Below, one piece after another: positions 1-7,466 of a stretch of DNA of 10,890 bases. The stretch is from a bacterium UBA2219 (GTDB taxonomy: Bacteria > Desulfobacterota > Deferrimicrobia > Deferrimicrobiales > Deferrimicrobiaceae). The notes under the pieces are model-generated. The model was not told the DNA's origin. It did no database searches and worked only from the letters and a program-made list of their open reading frames with translations. The DNA lies in NCBI GenBank assembly GCA_002327765.1, contig DCUH01000105.1, forward strand, positions 787 through 11,676. Reading direction: 5' to 3'. Position numbers and translations under genes: made by a program. Every line of letters starts with the position of its first letter. The stretch's first letter is position 1.

Positions 1-24
1 TTCCTGAACAAGATCAAGGGCTAG
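1..24 (+). CDS. C-terminal end of upstream gene, probably argininosuccinate synthase (partial)
   Basis: The first eight codons read FLNKIKG followed by TAG, leaving only three bases before the argH start codon. argG (argininosuccinate synthase) is the usual gene directly upstream of argH, so this is probably its tail, but seven residues are too few to identify it. TAG is used as a natural stop nowhere else in the window. That fits the idea that the first kilobase has a different origin from the rest. Confidence 0.4.
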   Translation, partial: FLNKIKG

Positions 25-27
25 GCC

Positions 28-1413
28 ATGAGCGCGGCATCCAAGGAAAAGAAATTGTGGGGCGGCCGCTTTACCGGCGACACCGCCCCCCTGGTCGAGC
101 GCTACACCTGCTCCGTGAACTTTGACTCGCGCCTGTGCGCCGAGGACATCGCAGGTTCCATGGCCCACGCCTCCATGCTCGCGCAGCAGGGCATCATCAG
201 TCGCGCGGAGTGCGAGGGCATCCACAAGGGCCTGAAGCAGATCCAGGCCGAGATTGCGGACAAGACCTTTGTCTGGCGTCAGGACCTCGAAGACGTGCAC
301 ATGAACATTGAGCACCGCCTGACCGAGATCGTCGGCACTCCGGGTCAAAAACTGCACACGGGGCGGTCCCGCAACGACCAGGTCGCCCTGGATTTCAGGC
401 TGTTCGTCGCCACGTGCCTGGAAGAGTGGGCCGCGGGTTTGCGTTCATTGATCGGCGTGTTCGTCCAGCGGGCCGAGGAGCACCAGGACACGCTCCTGCC
501 GGGCTGCACTCATTTTCAGCCCGCTCAGCCCGTAAGCCTGGCTCAGCATCTGCTGGCCTACGCCCAGATGTTCCGCCGTGATCACGACCGGGTTCGCGAC
601 GCGCTGGCGCGGACCAGGATTTCTCCCCTGGGAGCTGCGGCCCTGGCAGGGACCACCCACCCCCTCGATCCGGCTCAGGTCGCGACGACCCTTGGCCTTG
701 GCGGCACGTTTGCCAACAGCATGGACGCGGTTTCGGATCGTGACTTCGTGCTCGAAGCCACGTTCTGCGGCAGCCTGGTCATGATGCACCTCTCGCGTCT
801 GTGCGAAGAGGTCATCATCTGGGCCAATCCGCAGTTCGGATTCGTGCGCCTGCCCGACGCCTATTCCACGGGCTCCTCCATCATGCCTCAGAAGAAGAAC
901 CCGGACGTGGCCGAACTCATGCGTGGCAAGACGGGTCGGGTCTATGGTGACCTGATGGCTTTGCTGACCCTGATGTAGGGGCTGCCCCTGGCCTACAACC
1001 GGGACATGCAGGAGGACAAGGAGCCGGTGTTCGACTCGGCCCGGACCGTCAAGGACTGCCTCTCCGGCGCCGACCTGCTCCTCCGCGGGATGGCGGCGAA
1101 CGAGGAGCGGATGCGGACGGCGTGCGACGACGGGTTCCTGACCGCGACCGACCTGGCCGACTACCTCGCCCGGAAGGGGCTGCCGTTCCGCAAAAGCCAC
1201 GAGATCGCCGGGAAGGTCGTGCGGCACTGCGAGGAGCGGGGGATCCGGCTCAAGGACCTGAGCCTTTCGGAGCTTCGGAAGTTCTCCCGGCTGATCGGCG
1301 AGGACGTCCGGGACGCCATCTCGCTGACCCGCTCCGTCCAGGCGCGCGGGACGCGGGGCGGCACGGGGACCGAAGCGGTCCGGGCGCGGCTTTCGGAGCT
1401 GCGGAAGAAATGA
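28..1413 (+). pseudogene. argH: Argininosuccinate lyase, interrupted by an in-frame TAG and compositionally mosaic
   Basis: Argininosuccinate lyase cleaves argininosuccinate to arginine and fumarate, the last step of arginine synthesis, as a cytosolic homotetramer. The frame runs for 461 codons, normal for the family, but codon 317 (976-978) is TAG. Lysine (AAG) is expected there, just before GLPLAYNRDMQEDKE. Before the stop, family motifs are intact: KLHTGRSRND (109-117), the catalytic T161-H162 in GCTHFQP, and the catalytic-serine loop GSSIMPQKKNPD (282-293). After the stop the same frame continues through LTATDLADYL and KGLPFR to a normal C-terminus. A product ending at residue 316 would lack part of the central helical bundle and the C-terminal domain, so it should be inactive. 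Codon use changes near the stop. The 5' part resembles Desulfovibrio-type ArgH in my recollection. A sequencing or assembly error could also explain the lesion. Confidence 0.85.
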
Positions 1414-1592
1414 GCGGGCATGCGTTCCGGGGGGCGGCCCTGGCGGCGCTGCTGGCGGCGGCCCTCCTCGGCTTTTCCGCGGCGGGGTGCGGCAGGAAGG
1501 CGAAGCCCGAGCCGCGGGCGGCGTCCCGGGTTTCCGACCGGGCCCCGCAATACCATATCGCCTGGGAGGCGACATGCACCATTTCGCCGTGA
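1410..1592 (+). CDS. Small LptM-like lipoprotein
   Basis: A 60-residue protein begins at ATG 1410, overlapping the argH stop as ATGA, and ends 19 bases inside lysA. Residues 1-26 are a lipoprotein signal: a short hydrophilic start (MSGHAFRG), a run of Ala/Leu, then SAAG before Cys27, the expected lipidated residue. The mature part starts CGRKAKPEP, which resembles the CG-x-KG-P start of LptM (YifL), the small lipoprotein that helps mature the LptDE lipopolysaccharide translocon and is encoded beside dapF in enterobacteria. Small lipoproteins at the argH-lysA junction also occur in Geobacter, as I recall. The last 20 or so residues overlap lysA and look unconserved. The signal and lipobox are visible; the LptM role is inference from motif, size and neighbours. 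Confidence 0.6.
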   Translation: MSGHAFRGAALAALLAAALLGFSAAGCGRKAKPEPRAASRVSDRAPQYHIAWEATCTISP

Positions 1593-2869
1593 ACCGGCAA
1601 GGGCAGCTCTGCTGCGAGGAATACCCCCTTCGGGAGATCGCCCGGCGGGTGGGGACGCCGGCGTACGTGTACAGCCGCGCCACCCTGGAACACCACTACC
1701 GTGTGTTCGACGAGGCCTTCGCCGGCATACCCCACATCGTCTGCTTCTCGATGAAGGCCAACTCGAACGGCTCCGTCGTCCGGACCTTCACCCGCATGGG
1801 GAGCGGCGTCGACATCGTGTCGGGAGGGGAGCTCGCCCGCGCGCTGGCGGCCGGGGCGCCGCCGGGGAAGATCGTCTACTCGGGGGTCGGGAAGAAAGCC
1901 GCCGAGATCGAGGAGGCGCTGCGCCGCGGGATCCTGATGTTCAACGTGGAGTCCCGCGAGGAGCTGGAGCGCATCGACGCCATCGCCCGGCGGATGCGCA
2001 GGCGCGCGCCCATCTCGATCCGCGTGAACCCCGACGTGGACCCGAAGACGCACCCCTACATCTCCACGGGGCTCAAAAGGAACAAGTTCGGCATCAACCT
2101 CCGGCAGGCGATGCGGGACTACGAATGGGCCGCGGGGCGCCGCAACATCGAGGTGGTGGGCGTCGACTGCCACATCGGCTCCCAGCTCACCGACCTCTCG
2201 CCCTTCCTCGACGCGGCGGGCCGGGTCCGGCAGCTGGTCGACCGGCTTCTTTCCAGGGGGATGCCCGTCCGCTACGTCGACATCGGCGGGGGCCTCGGGA
2301 TCCGGTACAACGACGAGCTCCCCCCGCAGCCGAAGGAGTACGCGAACGCCGTCGCGAGCGCCTTCCGGGGTCTCGACGTGACGCTGGTCCTCGAGCCCGG
2401 GCGCGTGCTCGTGGGGAACGCGGGCGTCCTGGTCACGGAGGTCCTCTACACCAAGAAGATCCAGTCCCCCTCCGGGAAGGGGAAGCACCATTTCTTCATC
2501 GTCGACGCGGCCATGAACGACCTGGCGCGCCCCTCGCTGTACGGCTCCTGGCACGCGATCCTCCCGGTGGGGAGGGCTCCGGCCGGGCGGGTCACGGCGG
2601 ACGTGGTCGGCCCCATCTGCGAGTCGGGCGACTTCCTCGCGAAGGACCGGCGGCTCCCGCCGTTCAAGGCGGGGGACCTCCTCGCGGTGATGAGCGCGGG
2701 GGCCTACGGCTTCTCCATGTCGTCGAACTACAACAGCCGGCCGAGGGCCGCCGAGGTCATGGTGTCGGGCGACCGCTGCGAGGTGGTCCGCGAGCGGGAA
2801 ACGCTGCGCGACGTCATCCGCGGCGAGCGCGCCGCCTCGTTCCTCCAGGGGCCCGCGAAGGGGAAATGA
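1574..2869 (+). CDS. lysA: Diaminopimelate decarboxylase
   Basis: This PLP enzyme removes CO2 from meso-diaminopimelate to give L-lysine, the final step of lysine synthesis. The 431-residue product has the fold-type III layout: an N-terminal TIM barrel with the Schiff-base lysine K61 in FSMKANSN, HIGSQ at 200-204, the phosphate-binding GGGLG at 238-242 and EPGR at 274-277, then a beta domain with CESGD at 349-353 and AGAYGF at 375-380. I chose ATG 1574 because MHHF is a usual LysA start and GGGAGG lies four bases upstream. The open frame runs further back to 1487, but only by overlapping the lipoprotein gene. The gene overlaps the lipoprotein gene by 19 bases, so translation is probably coupled. 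All key residues appear intact. Confidence 0.96.
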   Translation: MHHFAVNRQGQLCCEEYPLREIARRVGTPAYVYSRATLEHHYRVFDEAFAGIPHIVCFSMKANSNGSVVRTFTRMGSGVDIVSGGELARALAAGAPPGKIVYSGVGKKAAEIEEALRRGILMFNVESREELERIDAIARRMRRRAPISIRVNPDVDPKTHPYISTGLKRNKFGINLRQAMRDYEWAAGRRNIEVVGVDCHIGSQLTDLSPFLDAAGRVRQLVDRLLSRGMPVRYVDIGGGLGIRYNDELPPQPKEYANAVASAFRGLDVTLVLEPGRVLVGNAGVLVTEVLYTKKIQSPSGKGKHHFFIVDAAMNDLARPSLYGSWHAILPVGRAPAGRVTADVVGPICESGDFLAKDRRLPPFKAGDLLAVMSAGAYGFSMSSNYNSRPRAAEVMVSGDRCEVVRERETLRDVIRGERAASFLQGPAKGK

Positions 2870-2936
2870 TCCGAAAGCCGTGCCGCCGGGAGGGCCGTTC
2901 TGGTAGGATAGTCCAGATGCCCGAAAGGAACCTCCA

Positions 2937-3767
2937 ATGACGACGGAAGGGATCCCCTTCTCGAAGCTCAACGGCAGCGGGAACGACTTCCTGCTGATCG
3001 ACGCCCGCGACGGCGCCCTGGAAGGGATCGATCGGCCCGTCTTCGCGTCCAGGGTGTGCGACCGGACGCGCTCCGTCGGCGCCGACGGCCTCATCGTCAT
3101 CGAGGCGTCGCGCGCCGCCGACTTCCGTTGGGACTTCTACAACGCCGACGGCTCGCGCGCCGAGATGTGCGGCAACGGCGGCCGCTGCGCCGCCCGCTTC
3201 GCCGCCGCCCGGAAGATCGCCGGGCCGGAGATGTCCTTCGAGACGCTGGCGGGGACCATTCGCGCCTCCGTGTCGGGCCGGCGCGTCAAGCTGCAGATGA
3301 CGCGCCCCTCCGGGCTCGCCGTCGACCGCACGCTGTCGCTGGGGGGGGAAAGCCTCGTCTACTCCTTCCTCGACACGGGCGTGCCGCACGCCGTGCTCTT
3401 CGTCCCCGACGTCGCCCGCGTCGACGTGGCGGGGATCGGGCGCGGGATCCGGCGGCACGAGGCGTTCGCCCCACGGGGCACGAACGTCAACTTCGCGCAG
3501 GGCGGGGACGGCGAGCTGCTGGTCCGCACCTACGAGCGCGGGGTCGAGGGGGAGACGCTGGCGTGCGGCACCGGCGCCGTGGCCTCCGCCATCCTCGCTA
3601 CCGTGCGAGGGATCGCGTCGCCGCCGGTGACCGTGCGGACGAGCGGCGGGGAGGTCCTCAAGGTTTATTTCGACGCGGGGAAGGAAGGGTTCGGGGAGGT
3701 GTACCTCGAGGGGGACACCTCCTGGACGTTCGACGGGCGTCTGTTCGAGGAGGCGTACCGATACTGA
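2937..3767 (+). CDS. dapF: Diaminopimelate epimerase
   Basis: DapF interconverts LL- and meso-diaminopimelate without a cofactor, supplying both lysine and peptidoglycan cross-links. The 276-residue protein carries the two catalytic cysteines: C78 in EMCGNGGRC and C210 in LACGTGAVAS. N-terminal KLNGSGNDF (10-18), GADGL (48-52) and ERGVEGET (200-207) are also typical. The start at ATG 2937 follows AGGA with seven bases of spacing, and the protein starts at the usual distance from the first motif. A 67-base gap separates it from lysA, the longest gap between complete genes of the operon. A run of eight G (3341-3348) lies in the middle of the gene, and the frame stays intact across it. Confidence 0.96.
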   Translation: MTTEGIPFSKLNGSGNDFLLIDARDGALEGIDRPVFASRVCDRTRSVGADGLIVIEASRAADFRWDFYNADGSRAEMCGNGGRCAARFAAARKIAGPEMSFETLAGTIRASVSGRRVKLQMTRPSGLAVDRTLSLGGESLVYSFLDTGVPHAVLFVPDVARVDVAGIGRGIRRHEAFAPRGTNVNFAQGGDGELLVRTYERGVEGETLACGTGAVASAILATVRGIASPPVTVRTSGGEVLKVYFDAGKEGFGEVYLEGDTSWTFDGRLFEEAYRY

Positions 3768-3790
3768 CAATCAGGACGGGGGAGGGACCG

Positions 3791-4663
3791 ATGTTCCACG
3801 GGGCGATCACCGCGATCATCACGCCGTTCCGGGGCGGCCGGCTCGACGTGCCGGCCCTGAAGAAGCTGGTCGAGTTCCAGATTCGAAACGGCATCTCGGG
3901 GATCGTCCCGTGCGGGACGACCGGGGAGTCGGCGACGCTTTCCTTCGAGGAGCACGAGAAGGTCATCCAGGTCGTGATCGACGCGGCCCGCGGCCGGGTG
4001 CCGGTGATCGCCGGGACCGGGTCGAACAACACGAAGGAGGCCGTCGTCCTCACGCGGTACGCGAAGAAGGCGGGGGCGGACGCGGCGCTCGTCATCACGC
4101 CGTACTACAACAAGCCCACCCAGAAGGGGCTCGTCGCCCACTTCAAGGCGATCGCCGACGAAGTGGACATCCCCGTCATCCTGTACAACGTCCCGGGGCG
4201 CACGGGCGTGAACATGACGGCCGACACGGTGGCGCGCCTGTCCGAGACGAAAAACATCGTCGGGGTGAAGGAGGCGTCGGGCAACCTCTCCCAGATCTGC
4301 GACATCCTGCGGGCGACGCCGCGCACCTTCTGCGTCCTGTCGGGCGACGACGCGCTGTACTTCCCGATGCTCGCGCTGGGCTCCAAGGGCGTCATCTCCG
4401 TGGTGTCCAACGTGGCGCCGAGGGAGATGGCCGACCTCTACGACGCCTTCGTCTCCGGAAGGATCGCCACCGCGCGCGAGATCCATTACCGCCTCTGGCC
4501 GCTGATGCAGGCGCTCTTCATCGAGACGAACCCGATCCCCGTGAAGACCGCGGTCGCCATGATGGGGATGATCAAGGAGGAGTTCCGCCTGCCGCTGTGC
4601 GAAATGTCCGACGTCAACCGGAAGGCCCTCGCAAAGGTCCTCTCCGTGCTGAAGATCGCCTGA
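3791..4663 (+). CDS. dapA: 4-hydroxy-tetrahydrodipicolinate synthase
   Basis: DapA condenses pyruvate with aspartate semialdehyde, the committed step toward diaminopimelate and lysine. The 290-residue TIM barrel contains the Schiff-base lysine K160 in GVKEASG, the pyruvate-binding CGTTGE (41-46), the tyrosines Y106 (PYYNKP) and Y132 (YNVPGR), and R137. These sit one residue before the E. coli positions, so the active site is complete. ATG 3791 follows a purine-rich GGAGGG at good spacing and gives the standard N-terminus MFHGAITAIITPF. It lies 23 bases after dapF and 11 bases before dapB. The open frame extends upstream to 3056 only as a shadow of dapF. Confidence 0.97.
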   Translation: MFHGAITAIITPFRGGRLDVPALKKLVEFQIRNGISGIVPCGTTGESATLSFEEHEKVIQVVIDAARGRVPVIAGTGSNNTKEAVVLTRYAKKAGADAALVITPYYNKPTQKGLVAHFKAIADEVDIPVILYNVPGRTGVNMTADTVARLSETKNIVGVKEASGNLSQICDILRATPRTFCVLSGDDALYFPMLALGSKGVISVVSNVAPREMADLYDAFVSGRIATAREIHYRLWPLMQALFIETNPIPVKTAVAMMGMIKEEFRLPLCEMSDVNRKALAKVLSVLKIA

Positions 4664-4674
4664 GGCGGCGCGAA

Positions 4675-5484
4675 GTGGCCGGCGTCGCGGTGTGCGGGGC
4701 GATGGGTCGGATGGGCAGGGCGATCCTCGCCATCCTGGCGGAGAACCCGCAGGGGCTGACGCTGTCCGCGGCGGTGGAGGCCGCGGGGCACCCGCTCCTG
4801 GGGAAGGACGCGGCCGCCGTCGCGGGCGGCGGCCGGGCCGGCGTGACGGTCACCGACGACGCCGGCGGGGCGATCGCGGCGGCTGACGTGACCATCGACT
4901 TCAGCAATGCGGAGTCCTCGGTGCGCAACGCCTTCCTCGCCGCCGAGGCCGGGAAGCCGATCGTCATCGGGGCGACCGGCATCAAGGCGGAGCAGATCGA
5001 CCGGATCCGGGAGGCCGCGCGGAAGACGGCGATCGTGCAGTCCCCCAACATGAGCGTCGGGGTCAACCTGATGTTCCGGGTGGCGGCCGACGTCGCGCGC
5101 GTCCTCGGCGAGGACTACGACGTCGAGATTGTGGAGACGCACCACCGCTTCAAGAAGGACGCACCGTCCGGGACGGCGGTCAAGCTGGCCGACGTCGTGG
5201 CCTCTGCGCTCGGGAGGGACATGGGGGAGGTCGGCGTCTACGGAAGGAAGGGGATGGTCGGGGAGCGGACCCGCGGGGAGATCGGCGTCTTCGCCATGCG
5301 CTCGGGCGACGTGGTGGGGGAGCACACGCTGGTGTTCGGCGGCATCGGGGAGCGGTTCGAGATCACCCACCGTGCGCACAGCAGGGACACCTTCGCGCGC
5401 GGGGCGGTGCGGGCCGCCGCCTGGGCGCTCGGGAAGCCGCCCGGGCTTTATGACATGGCCGACGTCCTGGGGTTCGGCCGATGA
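4675..5484 (+). CDS. dapB: 4-hydroxy-tetrahydrodipicolinate reductase (GTG start)
   Basis: DapB reduces the DapA product with NAD(P)H to tetrahydrodipicolinate. From GTG 4675 the protein has 269 residues, close to the 273 of E. coli. Visible motifs are the Rossmann nucleotide loop CGAMGRMG (7-14), DFSNAES, IGATG, and the catalytic stretch ETHHRFKKDAPSGTA with H146, H147 and K150, then GERTRGEIG and GEHTLVF. No ATG lies between the dapA stop and the GxxGRMG loop. GTG 4675 with GAGG nine bases before it is therefore the best start, although weak spacing leaves some doubt. Its stop overlaps the next start as ATGA. The following genes for diaminopimelate synthesis (dapL, or dapD/dapE) are not in this window. 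Confidence 0.95.
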   Translation: MAGVAVCGAMGRMGRAILAILAENPQGLTLSAAVEAAGHPLLGKDAAAVAGGGRAGVTVTDDAGGAIAAADVTIDFSNAESSVRNAFLAAEAGKPIVIGATGIKAEQIDRIREAARKTAIVQSPNMSVGVNLMFRVAADVARVLGEDYDVEIVETHHRFKKDAPSGTAVKLADVVASALGRDMGEVGVYGRKGMVGERTRGEIGVFAMRSGDVVGEHTLVFGGIGERFEITHRAHSRDTFARGAVRAAAWALGKPPGLYDMADVLGFGR

Positions 5485-6257
5485 AGATCGCGCGCTACGA
5501 ATTCAAGGGCAGGGCCTGGTACGGCATCCTCGACGAGGCGGGCGGCGTCCTCCGCGAGATCGTGGGGGAGCCTTTCGATGGCTTGCGGGAGACCGGTTCG
5601 ACCCGCCGGCTCGACGAGGTCTCGCTCCTCGCCCCCGTGGCCCCCGGAAAGATCGTCGCGGTGGGGCTCAACTACAGGGACCACGCGAAGGAAGTGGGGA
5701 TGCGGATCCCGGAGGAGCCGCTCCTGTTCCTCAAGGCGCCCTCGGCGATCGTCCCCCCGGGCGGCGACATCGTCTACCCCCGCCAGTCGAAACAGGTCGA
5801 CTACGAGGCCGAGCTCGCGGTGGTGATCGGGCGGCGAGCGAAGGACGTGCCGGCCTCCGACGCTTCCTCGTACATCTTCGGGTATACCTGCATGAACGAC
5901 GTGACGGCCCGCGACCTCCAGATCCGGGACGTGCAGTTCGCCCGGTCGAAGAACTTCGACACGTTCGCGCCCATCGGCCCGTGGATCCGCACCGACGTCG
6001 AGCCCGACGCCCTCTCCGTGCGCTGCCTGGTGAACGGGCAGGTGAGGCAGTCCGGCAACACGCGCGACATGGGGTCTCCCGTCGGCCGGCTGGTGGAGTA
6101 CATCTCCGCGAACATGACCCTGTACCCGGGCGACGTGATCGCAACGGGGACGCCGGCCGGCGTGGGCCCCATCACCCCCGGGGACACGGTCACCGTCGAG
6201 ATCGAGGGGATCGGCACCCTGACGAACCGGGTCGTGGCCCGGGAGCCGGCCCGCTGA
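5481..6257 (+). CDS. FAH-family hydrolase/decarboxylase (fumarylacetoacetate hydrolase fold)
   Basis: The 258-residue protein belongs to the fumarylacetoacetate hydrolase family, whose members cleave or decarboxylate 2-oxo diacids such as acylpyruvates and oxaloacetate using Mg2+ or Mn2+. Metal ligands expected for the family are present: E109 and E111 in VDYEAELAVVIG and D140 in CMNDVTARD. GLNYRDHAKE (62-71), K157 in RSKNFDTF and the substrate loop GTPAGVG (223-229) also match. Residues 1-50 are a short N-terminal domain. The start overlaps the dapB stop by four bases, so the gene is co-translated with the lysine genes. A housekeeping role, such as clearing oxaloacetate or acylpyruvate by-products near DapA/DapB metabolism, is possible, but the substrate cannot be read from the sequence. 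The family call is firm; the reaction is open. Confidence 0.88.
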   Translation: MKIARYEFKGRAWYGILDEAGGVLREIVGEPFDGLRETGSTRRLDEVSLLAPVAPGKIVAVGLNYRDHAKEVGMRIPEEPLLFLKAPSAIVPPGGDIVYPRQSKQVDYEAELAVVIGRRAKDVPASDASSYIFGYTCMNDVTARDLQIRDVQFARSKNFDTFAPIGPWIRTDVEPDALSVRCLVNGQVRQSGNTRDMGSPVGRLVEYISANMTLYPGDVIATGTPAGVGPITPGDTVTVEIEGIGTLTNRVVAREPAR

Positions 6258-6745
6258 GCACGCCCGTCGCGGAGGTCGCGGTCCTCCTCCTGGGGAGCAA
6301 CGTCGGCCGCCGCGTCCGCCAGATCCGCGACGCGGTGTCCGAGCTCTCGCGTGAAACCCGGGTCGTGGCGGTCTCCCGGCTCTATGCGACCGAGCCGTAC
6401 GGCCGCGCCCGCCAGCCGTGGTTCCTCAATCTCGCGGTCCGCGTCGAGACGCAGGCGTCCCCCCGGGAGCTCCTTTCCCTGGCGAAGCGGCTGGAAGCCC
6501 GTGCGGGGCGCGTGGCGGCGGGGCGGTGGGGTCCCCGGCGGCTCGACGTCGACATCCTGCTGATGGGGAGCGGGGTCGTCTCGGAGCCGGACCTGACCAT
6601 ACCGCACGCGTCGCTGGCGTCCCGGCGTTTCTGCCTCGTCCCCGCGGCGGAAGTGGCGGGCGGTGCGGCCGTTCCCCCCGGGGGGCGGACCGTGGCGCAG
6701 CTTCTCGCGTCCTGCGAGGATACGCTCGAGGTGATCGCGATATGA
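6254..6745 (+). CDS. folK: 6-hydroxymethyl-dihydropterin pyrophosphokinase (HPPK), apparent CTG start
   Basis: HPPK transfers pyrophosphate from ATP to 6-hydroxymethyl-7,8-dihydropterin in folate synthesis. The 163-residue frame shows LLLGSNVG (11-18), LYATEPYG (43-50), QPWFLN (54-59), and RWGPRRLDVDIL (91-102) with the Mg2+-binding aspartates D98 and D100, then IPHAS. No ATG, GTG or TTG in this frame lies between the family N-terminus and well inside the upstream gene. The only near-cognate codon at the right place is CTG 6254. It overlaps the FAH stop as CTGA, eight bases after GGAG, and puts ten residues before LLLGSN, a normal length. Either initiation is at CTG or a base error hides an ATG. 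The gene ends overlapping the next start as ATGA. Confidence 0.88.
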   Translation: MSTPVAEVAVLLLGSNVGRRVRQIRDAVSELSRETRVVAVSRLYATEPYGRARQPWFLNLAVRVETQASPRELLSLAKRLEARAGRVAAGRWGPRRLDVDILLMGSGVVSEPDLTIPHASLASRRFCLVPAAEVAGGAAVPPGGRTVAQLLASCEDTLEVIAI

Positions 6746-7305
6746 AAGGGAGCGGAGCATGGCGTCCGGCCGTCCTCGCCCTCGCGGGGCTCCTTTCGCT
6801 CGCGGGATGCGGGAAAGGCTCCTCGCCGCCGGCGGACCCGGAGCCGTTGCGCGTCGGCGCGGACGCGGAGATCGAGAGCCACAAGGCCTCCCTGCGCAGG
6901 GACCCGAACAACCTTCAGGCGCTGATCGGAATCGGGACCGTCTATTACCAGACGAACCGGGACCGGGAGGCCATCGAGAGCTTCGAGAAGGCGCTCGCGC
7001 TCGACCCCTCCGACTCGAACGTGCGGACCGACATGGCGGTCTGCCTGCGGCGCACCGGGAATTTCGACCGGGCGGTCGAGGAGCTGAAAAAAGCGATCGC
7101 CGCCAACCCCCGGCACCACCAGTCGCGGTACAACCTGGGCGTCATCCTCGTCCAGGACAAGAAGGACCTGGGGGGGGGGATCCGGGCGTGGGAGGGGCTG
7201 CTGGAAAACGTCCCGGATTACCCCTATCGCGAACAGCTAAAGGCGGAGGTCGCCCGGCTTCGCGCCGCCGCGCAGCCCAGGGACAATACGGTTTCCGAAC
7301 CGTGA
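6742..7305 (+). CDS. TPR-repeat lipoprotein
   Basis: The 187-residue protein starts with a lipoprotein signal: charged start, hydrophobic segment from residue 10 to 20, and lipobox LAGC with Cys23. After a short polar linker (24-40) come about three tetratricopeptide repeats, near 57-90, 91-124 and 125-160. They show the usual A-x-x-x-F/Y and DP-ending helix pairs (ALALDPSD, AIAANPRH). TPR solenoids bind partner proteins, so an envelope scaffold role is likely, but no partner can be named. The start ATG 6742 overlaps the folK stop. A run of ten G (7170-7179) encodes part of L143-G146, and the third repeat continues in frame after it. It is the last gene of the operon, with a hairpin over its stop codon. 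Confidence 0.82.
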   Translation: MKGSGAWRPAVLALAGLLSLAGCGKGSSPPADPEPLRVGADAEIESHKASLRRDPNNLQALIGIGTVYYQTNRDREAIESFEKALALDPSDSNVRTDMAVCLRRTGNFDRAVEELKKAIAANPRHHQSRYNLGVILVQDKKDLGGGIRAWEGLLENVPDYPYREQLKAEVARLRAAAQPRDNTVSEP

Positions 7306-7311
7306 ATTTTT
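7288..7311 (+). terminator. Probable intrinsic terminator overlapping the TPR gene's stop codon
   Basis: ACGGTT (7288-7293) pairs perfectly with AACCGT (7298-7303) around a TCCG loop, and five T (7307-7311) follow three bases later. The stop codon TGA is at 7303-7305, so the hairpin is formed by the end of the coding sequence. The stem is only six pairs, so efficiency may be moderate. It marks the end of the argH-to-TPR operon and separates it from the regulator genes. Confidence 0.5.
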
Positions 7312-7374
7312 GGGGGACACGGGATTCGAAAAATCGGTTAGAATTGTCTCAATGAGTAAAACAGCCGGATTCGC

Positions 7375-7404
7375 TTGCAGTTGACGACAGTTACATCGTA
7401 ATAT
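7375..7404 (+). promoter_or_regulatory. Candidate sigma-70 promoter for the IclR-family gene
   Basis: The 161 bases between the TPR gene and the IclR gene are much richer in A/T than the coding DNA. The best pair I find is TTGCAG (7375-7380) and TAATAT (7399-7404) with an 18-base spacer, which would start transcription near 7411. A better -35 match, TTGACG (7381-7386), has no -10 at proper distance. Imperfect inverted repeats nearby (GTTAcATCG 7390-7398 with CGATAAC 7407-7413, and TGAAA 7426-7430 with TTTCA 7445-7449) could be operator halves for autoregulation. This is weak. Confidence 0.35.
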
Positions 7405-7466
7405 GGCGATAACGTCGTTTTGTTTTGAAATAAAAAAATCGCAGTTTCACGCCATGGGGGAAACCG

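Noticed and set aside
976..978. TAG in argH read as pyrrolysine or as a recoded amber codon
   Set aside because: The expected residue is an ordinary lysine (one base change from AAG), no pyrrolysine genes are visible, and the upstream gene apparently uses TAG as a normal stop. The coinciding codon-use switch makes mutation or misassembly simpler.
2901..2909. Extended -10-like TGGTAGGAT before dapF as an internal promoter
   Set aside because: Only four of six -10 bases match and no -35 is found at proper distance; the dapF gene can be reached by read-through from lysA.
2870..2936. Lysine riboswitch or attenuator between lysA and dapF
   Set aside because: The 67-base gap is far too short for a lysine aptamer, and no long hairpin with a T-run is visible.
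1250..3100. Long minus-strand open frame opposite lysA (and similar ones at 2814-3770 and 4486-5379)
   Set aside because: The translation is low-complexity, rich in Arg/Pro/Asp/Val, and mirrors the codon structure of well-identified plus-strand genes. Such shadows are expected in GC-rich DNA.
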